A stretch of 62,058 nt of DNA from JBHIEE01 sp046760445. GTDB taxonomy: Bacteria; Acidobacteriota; Aminicenantia; JdFR-78. Below the pieces are notes generated by a model. The model was not told the DNA's origin, did no database searches, and worked only from the letters and a program-made list of their open reading frames with translations. The stretch lies in NCBI GenBank assembly GCA_046760445.1, contig JBHIEE010000002.1, forward strand, positions 1-62,058. The letters are read 5' to 3'. Of the stretch, positions 58,588-62,058 are shown piece by piece; the stretch's first letter is position 1; each line of letters starts with the position of its first letter. The translations under genes and the position numbers were made by a program.

Positions 58588-60267
58588 TTATTCTTCGACA
58601 AACTGCTGCACAAAGTATTTAGCAGTTAATGGCTCACCAGTAGCTCTTTCAATCATTTCATCCCAGGGATAGCGAGCACCTGGTTTCAACACTTTTTCCT
58701 TAATATAAGCTCCAATTTCTTTGTTATTTACATAGGATAAGCTTGCTGGACTCTGGTGAAGAATATTGTTAGTAATATAATTATGTAATTGAGAAGCCAG
58801 CATTTCACCTAACATATAATTGTGATAATAAACTGGAGCAGAGGTAAAATGAATTTTAGCTGCCCAATCCGGTTTATCTCTGTTTTCAGGTCGCGTAACG
58901 AACTGGTATTTCTCGACCATATCCCACCAGAGATTATTTAAATCTTGGTCAGGATTTTTATATAGTTCTCTTTCAAAATTGAACATTACTTGAGTCCAGC
59001 GAGCAAATATTAGTTGCTTAATGCGTAAGCTCTTTTTTACAATTTGTTTTATTTTTTCAACTTCAGATTCTTCCAGGCCTAATATATCTCTCATCCAATT
59101 AGGATCTCGGGAAAGCCGGCCAAATAACATAGCAATCGCCTCAGTGGTAAAAATATGAGCATATCTTCTTAAGAAAAAGGGAAGCTCGGGATTAATATAT
59201 TTGCTGTATATTCCGTGGCCGAATTCATGAAGAAGTGTTTCCATCCATTGTTCGTTATCCTTAACATTAGCCAATACTCGAACATCTCCTTTTCGGTCAA
59301 TATTGGTGCAATAAGCATGAGGATTTTTTCCTTCTTTTTCATAGAGATCGCTTCTTTCCAAAATATCCTTTATGGAAAGTGCAATACTGTTATAAAATTT
59401 AATCACTAATTCCTCTAAGTTTTTCCCTTTATAGTACTTATCCAGGTCAATTTCCTCCATGGTGGGAGCTTCCTGAAAGAAAGGATCATTGTAATGCCAT
59501 GGGCGGAGCTCTTCTTTCTTAATCCCGTATCGCCTGGATAAGGTCTCATCAAGTTCATCTTTTAATTTTCTAAAGGGGTCATCAGTTAGTTCTTTTAGTT
59601 CATTGAAGATCTTAACCAGTTCCTCTTCCTCTTGTTCCCTGAGAGTAAGAGCCATCGTGTAGTAATTGCCAAATCCGAGCTGATGAGCAGCCTCATTTCT
59701 AAGTTTGACCAGTTTGACTAAATTTTCATTCACTTCTTCCCCAACCTGTTTGCTTGCTAACCAGGCTTTTTTCCTTTTTCCTATATTCTTTGTTTCGGTC
59801 TTTAAAATTTCGCGAATGAAACTGTCTGTTACTTCCTGACCATCCATTTTGCCACGGAAGGTGTTAAACTGTTTTTCAACTGTGGTACTTAATTTGACTA
59901 TTTGTTCTAAAAGCTGTTTATCAATCTGATTCTCTAAGTAATCGTTGTAGATAATGGTCAACTGACGTTTGAGTAAGGGATCTTCAACTTTTCCAGATTC
60001 CTTAATTTTCTTCAACTCAGCAAAATCTTCTTTATTGGAGTAAATATTTACCAATTCCAACTGCAATTTCTCATATCGGTCGTAATCTTCTTTTTTACCT
60101 GTAATACTGGCATTCCAGTAAGCTAAATTAGTCTCTTTTAAAAGAGGTTCTACTTTTTCTTGATGCTGCTGAATAAAATTAGATAAATCCTTTTCAACTT
60201 TTTTGGTCGTGGGTGTACAAGAAGCTAATAAAAATCCGATAATAAAGAAAATAACTAAGTTTTTCAT
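58588..60267 (-). CDS. ACE-like M2/M3-type metallopeptidase lipoprotein
   Basis: A 559-residue zinc peptidase. Lipobox LLASC near residue 17 anchors it in a membrane. The zinc motif HEFGH (His347, Glu348, His351) and a downstream glutamate in FTTEAIA (Glu376) match gluzincin peptidyl-dipeptidases related to angiotensin-converting enzyme and oligopeptidase family M3. It likely trims peptides from the C-terminus in the periplasm. An ATG 11 codons upstream is weaker; AGGAGG before the ATG at 60267 decides the start. It is monocistronic. Confidence 0.88.
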   Translation of the reverse strand: MKNLVIFFIIGFLLASCTPTTKKVEKDLSNFIQQHQEKVEPLLKETNLAYWNASITGKKEDYDRYEKLQLELVNIYSNKEDFAELKKIKESGKVEDPLLKRQLTIIYNDYLENQIDKQLLEQIVKLSTTVEKQFNTFRGKMDGQEVTDSFIREILKTETKNIGKRKKAWLASKQVGEEVNENLVKLVKLRNEAAHQLGFGNYYTMALTLREQEEEELVKIFNELKELTDDPFRKLKDELDETLSRRYGIKKEELRPWHYNDPFFQEAPTMEEIDLDKYYKGKNLEELVIKFYNSIALSIKDILERSDLYEKEGKNPHAYCTNIDRKGDVRVLANVKDNEQWMETLLHEFGHGIYSKYINPELPFFLRRYAHIFTTEAIAMLFGRLSRDPNWMRDILGLEESEVEKIKQIVKKSLRIKQLIFARWTQVMFNFERELYKNPDQDLNNLWWDMVEKYQFVTRPENRDKPDWAAKIHFTSAPVYYHNYMLGEMLASQLHNYITNNILHQSPASLSYVNNKEIGAYIKEKVLKPGARYPWDEMIERATGEPLTAKYFVQQFVEE

Positions 60268-60291
60268 TAGACCTCCTTTCTTTAAAATGAG

Positions 60292-60610
60292 TATTGTCAA
60301 ATTTAACCACAGAGGTCACAGAGAACATATAACTATAAAAACACTTATCCGTGTTTTTATACTTCTCTCCTCTGTGTGCTCTGCAGAGTTAACCTCTTTA
60401 TCTCATTGTTTTCTCTCTGTTGAAATTTATCAATGTATCTAATACCTTGCTTCATTGTCTTTAAGTTAAATGAACTTTCATAATACAAAAGATTATTTTT
60501 GCTATTGTGTTCTCCCCGAGTACTCGTGGGAGAACACAGAGATTTGAATTCTCTGTGTTCTCTGACTTCGACGAGCTCAGTCGAGTCGTGGTTTTCGTAT
60601 TTATCATGTT
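60292..60610. repeat. Composite repeat region before nnr
   Basis: It opens with ATTGTCAAATTTAACCACAGA (an end shared with the element at 24.55-24.88 kb), then a perfect 10-bp stem ATAAAAACAC/GTGTTTTTAT at 60335-60360, then GTGTTCTCCC...GGGAGAACAC (60507-60537) enclosing CGAGTACTCG, and finally a CGACGAGCTCAGTCG-type palindrome. No gene is present. The rest up to 60725 is plain AT-rich DNA with a weak promoter (TTGACA at 60668, TAACTA at 60691). Confidence 0.55.
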
Positions 60611-60725
60611 GTGAATTTTATACCTTGAATGAATTGATTGTCAATATAAGAAAAGATTGCTTAAAAATTGACATTTTATGGTAAAATTTTTAACTAGACT
60701 GTATTTCTAAAAATAGGGAGTAAGA

Positions 60726-62058
60726 ATGAAAATTTTAACTTCAGAACAAATGAGAAAAATTGATGGGATAGCAATAAATGAAATTGGAATCCCAGGATGC
60801 GTTTTAATGGAAAACGCTGGGCTGCAGATTTTTAAAGCAATTAAACAGAAATTTCCTATCTTGGAAAAAGAGAAAATCAGTATTATTGCTGGGCAGGGAA
60901 ATAATGGTGGAGATGGATTAGTTGTTGCCCGTCATCTTTTTAATCAAGGAATTGAGCCTAAAATTTATCTTTTGACTCTCAAGGAGAAAGTCAAAGGAGA
61001 TGCAGAAATTAATTTAAAAATTGCTGAAAAAATAGGACTACAAATAGTTGAAATAACTTCAGAAAAGGTCTGGGAGGAAAATAAGGCTGATCTTTTTCAG
61101 TCAACAATTATTGTGGATGCCATTTTTGGCACCGGTCTGACACGAGCAGCGGAAGGAATTTATAAAAAAGTAATTGAGGATATTAATTCAGCCAATGGAT
61201 TTAAAGTAGCGGTTGATATTCCTTCTGGACTCTCTTCTGATACCTTTCGGATAATTGGTCCGTGTGTCAAAGCTGATTTAACAATTACCCTAGCTGCGCC
61301 CAAAATTGCCCATATTCTTCCTCTGGCTGAAGAATATGTTGGAGAATTAATCATTGCAGATATCAGCATTCCTCAATTTTTATTTGAGGATGAAGAATTG
61401 AAACTGGAATTGATTGAAAAAAAGAGAGTTGCTCCTTATTTTAAACCCAGAAAAAAAGACACCCACAAAGGAACTTACGGCCATTTATTTATCTTGGCTG
61501 GTTCACTTGGGAAAACCGGAGCAGCTGTTATGGCAGCCAAAGCAGCTTTAAAAATGGGTGTTGGATTAGTTACTGTCGGCACTCCCCAGAGTTGCCTGCC
61601 AATTATTGCCAAATCAATGATGGAGATTATGACTGAACCGCTTCCTGAAACCAAGGAAAAGACATTATCTGCTGAAGCCTTGGACAGAATTCTCTTTCTT
61701 TTAAAAGACAAAGATGGAATTTTAATTGGTCCAGGAATTTCAACCCATCCTTCTACCTCTCAGCTCATTTTTAACTTGCTGGAAAAAATAGAAATACCGA
61801 TGGTCATTGATGCTGACGGATTGAATATTTTGGCTTTCCATCCTGAGGTTTTAAAAAACACTAAGAAGTCAGTAGTTTTAACTCCCCACCCAGGTGAATT
61901 TGCTCGATTGCTCAAGAAAACTACCAAGGAGGTTCTTGAAAACAGAATTGAATATGTTCAGAAGTTTGCTGCAGAATATAATGTTTACTTGGTGCTTAAA
62001 GGTTACCGAACTCTTATTGCTTCTCCCCAGGGAAAGGTTTTTGTCAATCCAACTGGCA
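60726..62058 (+). CDS. nnr: Bifunctional NAD(P)H-hydrate epimerase/dehydratase (cut by window edge)
   Basis: The frame is open from ATG 60726 to the window edge, 444 codons, without a stop. N-terminal epimerase domain (GQGNNGGDG, VDAIFGTGLT, VDIPSGLSS) and C-terminal ADP/ATP-dependent dehydratase domain (GSLGKTGAAVMAAKAALKMG, DADGLN, LTPHPGEFARL) are both visible. The enzyme repairs hydrated NAD(P)H: one half flips R to S, the other removes water. The fused two-domain form is the usual bacterial Nnr. GGGAG precedes the ATG. The C-terminal end lies outside the window. Confidence 0.92.
   Translation, partial: MKILTSEQMRKIDGIAINEIGIPGCVLMENAGLQIFKAIKQKFPILEKEKISIIAGQGNNGGDGLVVARHLFNQGIEPKIYLLTLKEKVKGDAEINLKIAEKIGLQIVEITSEKVWEENKADLFQSTIIVDAIFGTGLTRAAEGIYKKVIEDINSANGFKVAVDIPSGLSSDTFRIIGPCVKADLTITLAAPKIAHILPLAEEYVGELIIADISIPQFLFEDEELKLELIEKKRVAPYFKPRKKDTHKGTYGHLFILAGSLGKTGAAVMAAKAALKMGVGLVTVGTPQSCLPIIAKSMMEIMTEPLPETKEKTLSAEALDRILFLLKDKDGILIGPGISTHPSTSQLIFNLLEKIEIPMVIDADGLNILAFHPEVLKNTKKSVVLTPHPGEFARLLKKTTKEVLENRIEYVQKFAAEYNVYLVLKGYRTLIASPQGKVFVNPTG

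Noticed and set aside
1..62058. CRISPR arrays
   Set aside because: No regularly spaced identical repeats with unique spacers were seen; the repeats present are irregular and hairpin-like.

Overview
The window looks like a piece of an AT-rich, Gram-negative chromosome. An RND efflux operon with a TolC protein, a TonB-dependent receptor, an outer-membrane beta-barrel protein and several lipoproteins and signal peptides show a double membrane. Zinc-ribbon/TPR serine-threonine kinases, clustered secreted amidohydrolases, a tungsten-type aldehyde:ferredoxin oxidoreductase and an ACE-like metallopeptidase resemble gene sets of uncultured Acidobacteria-like lineages such as Aminicenantes. That placement is an impression from gene content, not a phylogenetic result.

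Layout. 0-2 kb: the 5' part of a DNA methyltransferase gene, a 4-fold beta flap protein, HU, and a small gene cut short by repeats. 2.1-8.8 kb: tetR-tolC-hlyD-RND efflux operon with a near-consensus promoter and two tandem palindromic operators. 8.8-10.5 kb: tRNA-Leu(CAG), then a decayed island closed by a copy of the tRNA 3' end. 10.6-15.2 kb: Rrf2 regulator, B12-binding radical SAM enzyme, AOR plus a MoaD-like protein. 15.2-24.4 kb: TPR protein, TonB receptor, 2-hydroxyacid dehydrogenase, acyltransferase, orphan NtrC regulator, an HTH-nucleotidyltransferase with its own operator array, membrane proteins and an outer-membrane protein. 24.9-29.2 kb: three tandem exported amidohydrolases, two of which lack the metal-binding HxH motif.

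29.3-47 kb is the most unusual part. Two mosaic zinc-ribbon kinases, sharing one promoter and N-terminus, flank a phospho-signalling region. It holds three paralogous exported proteins with atypical-kinase motifs, an exported PPP-type phosphatase, two ATP/ADP-translocase-like transporters (one fused to HEAT-like repeats), and the parts of a partner-switching module: an RsbW-like ATPase, a STAS protein and an FHA-GAF-PP2C phosphatase. My main hypothesis is an extracytoplasmic phosphorylation system in which translocases supply nucleotide to exported kinases.

47-62 kb: a degenerate transposase-like remnant beside a 5'-truncated tRNA-Val; a lipid-kinase/CPBP/SDR operon; the glycolytic operon gap-pgk-tpiA-secG followed by tRNA-Leu(GAG); a PlsY acyltransferase fused to a polyprenol-kinase-like domain; a frameshifted MFS transporter; a rhodanese; an ACE-like peptidase; and the start of nnr.

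Across the window many intergenic gaps hold hairpin-forming repeats built from CCAAATT-like words, plus short perfect palindromes. Some run into coding sequence, and one sits in frame inside a kinase domain.
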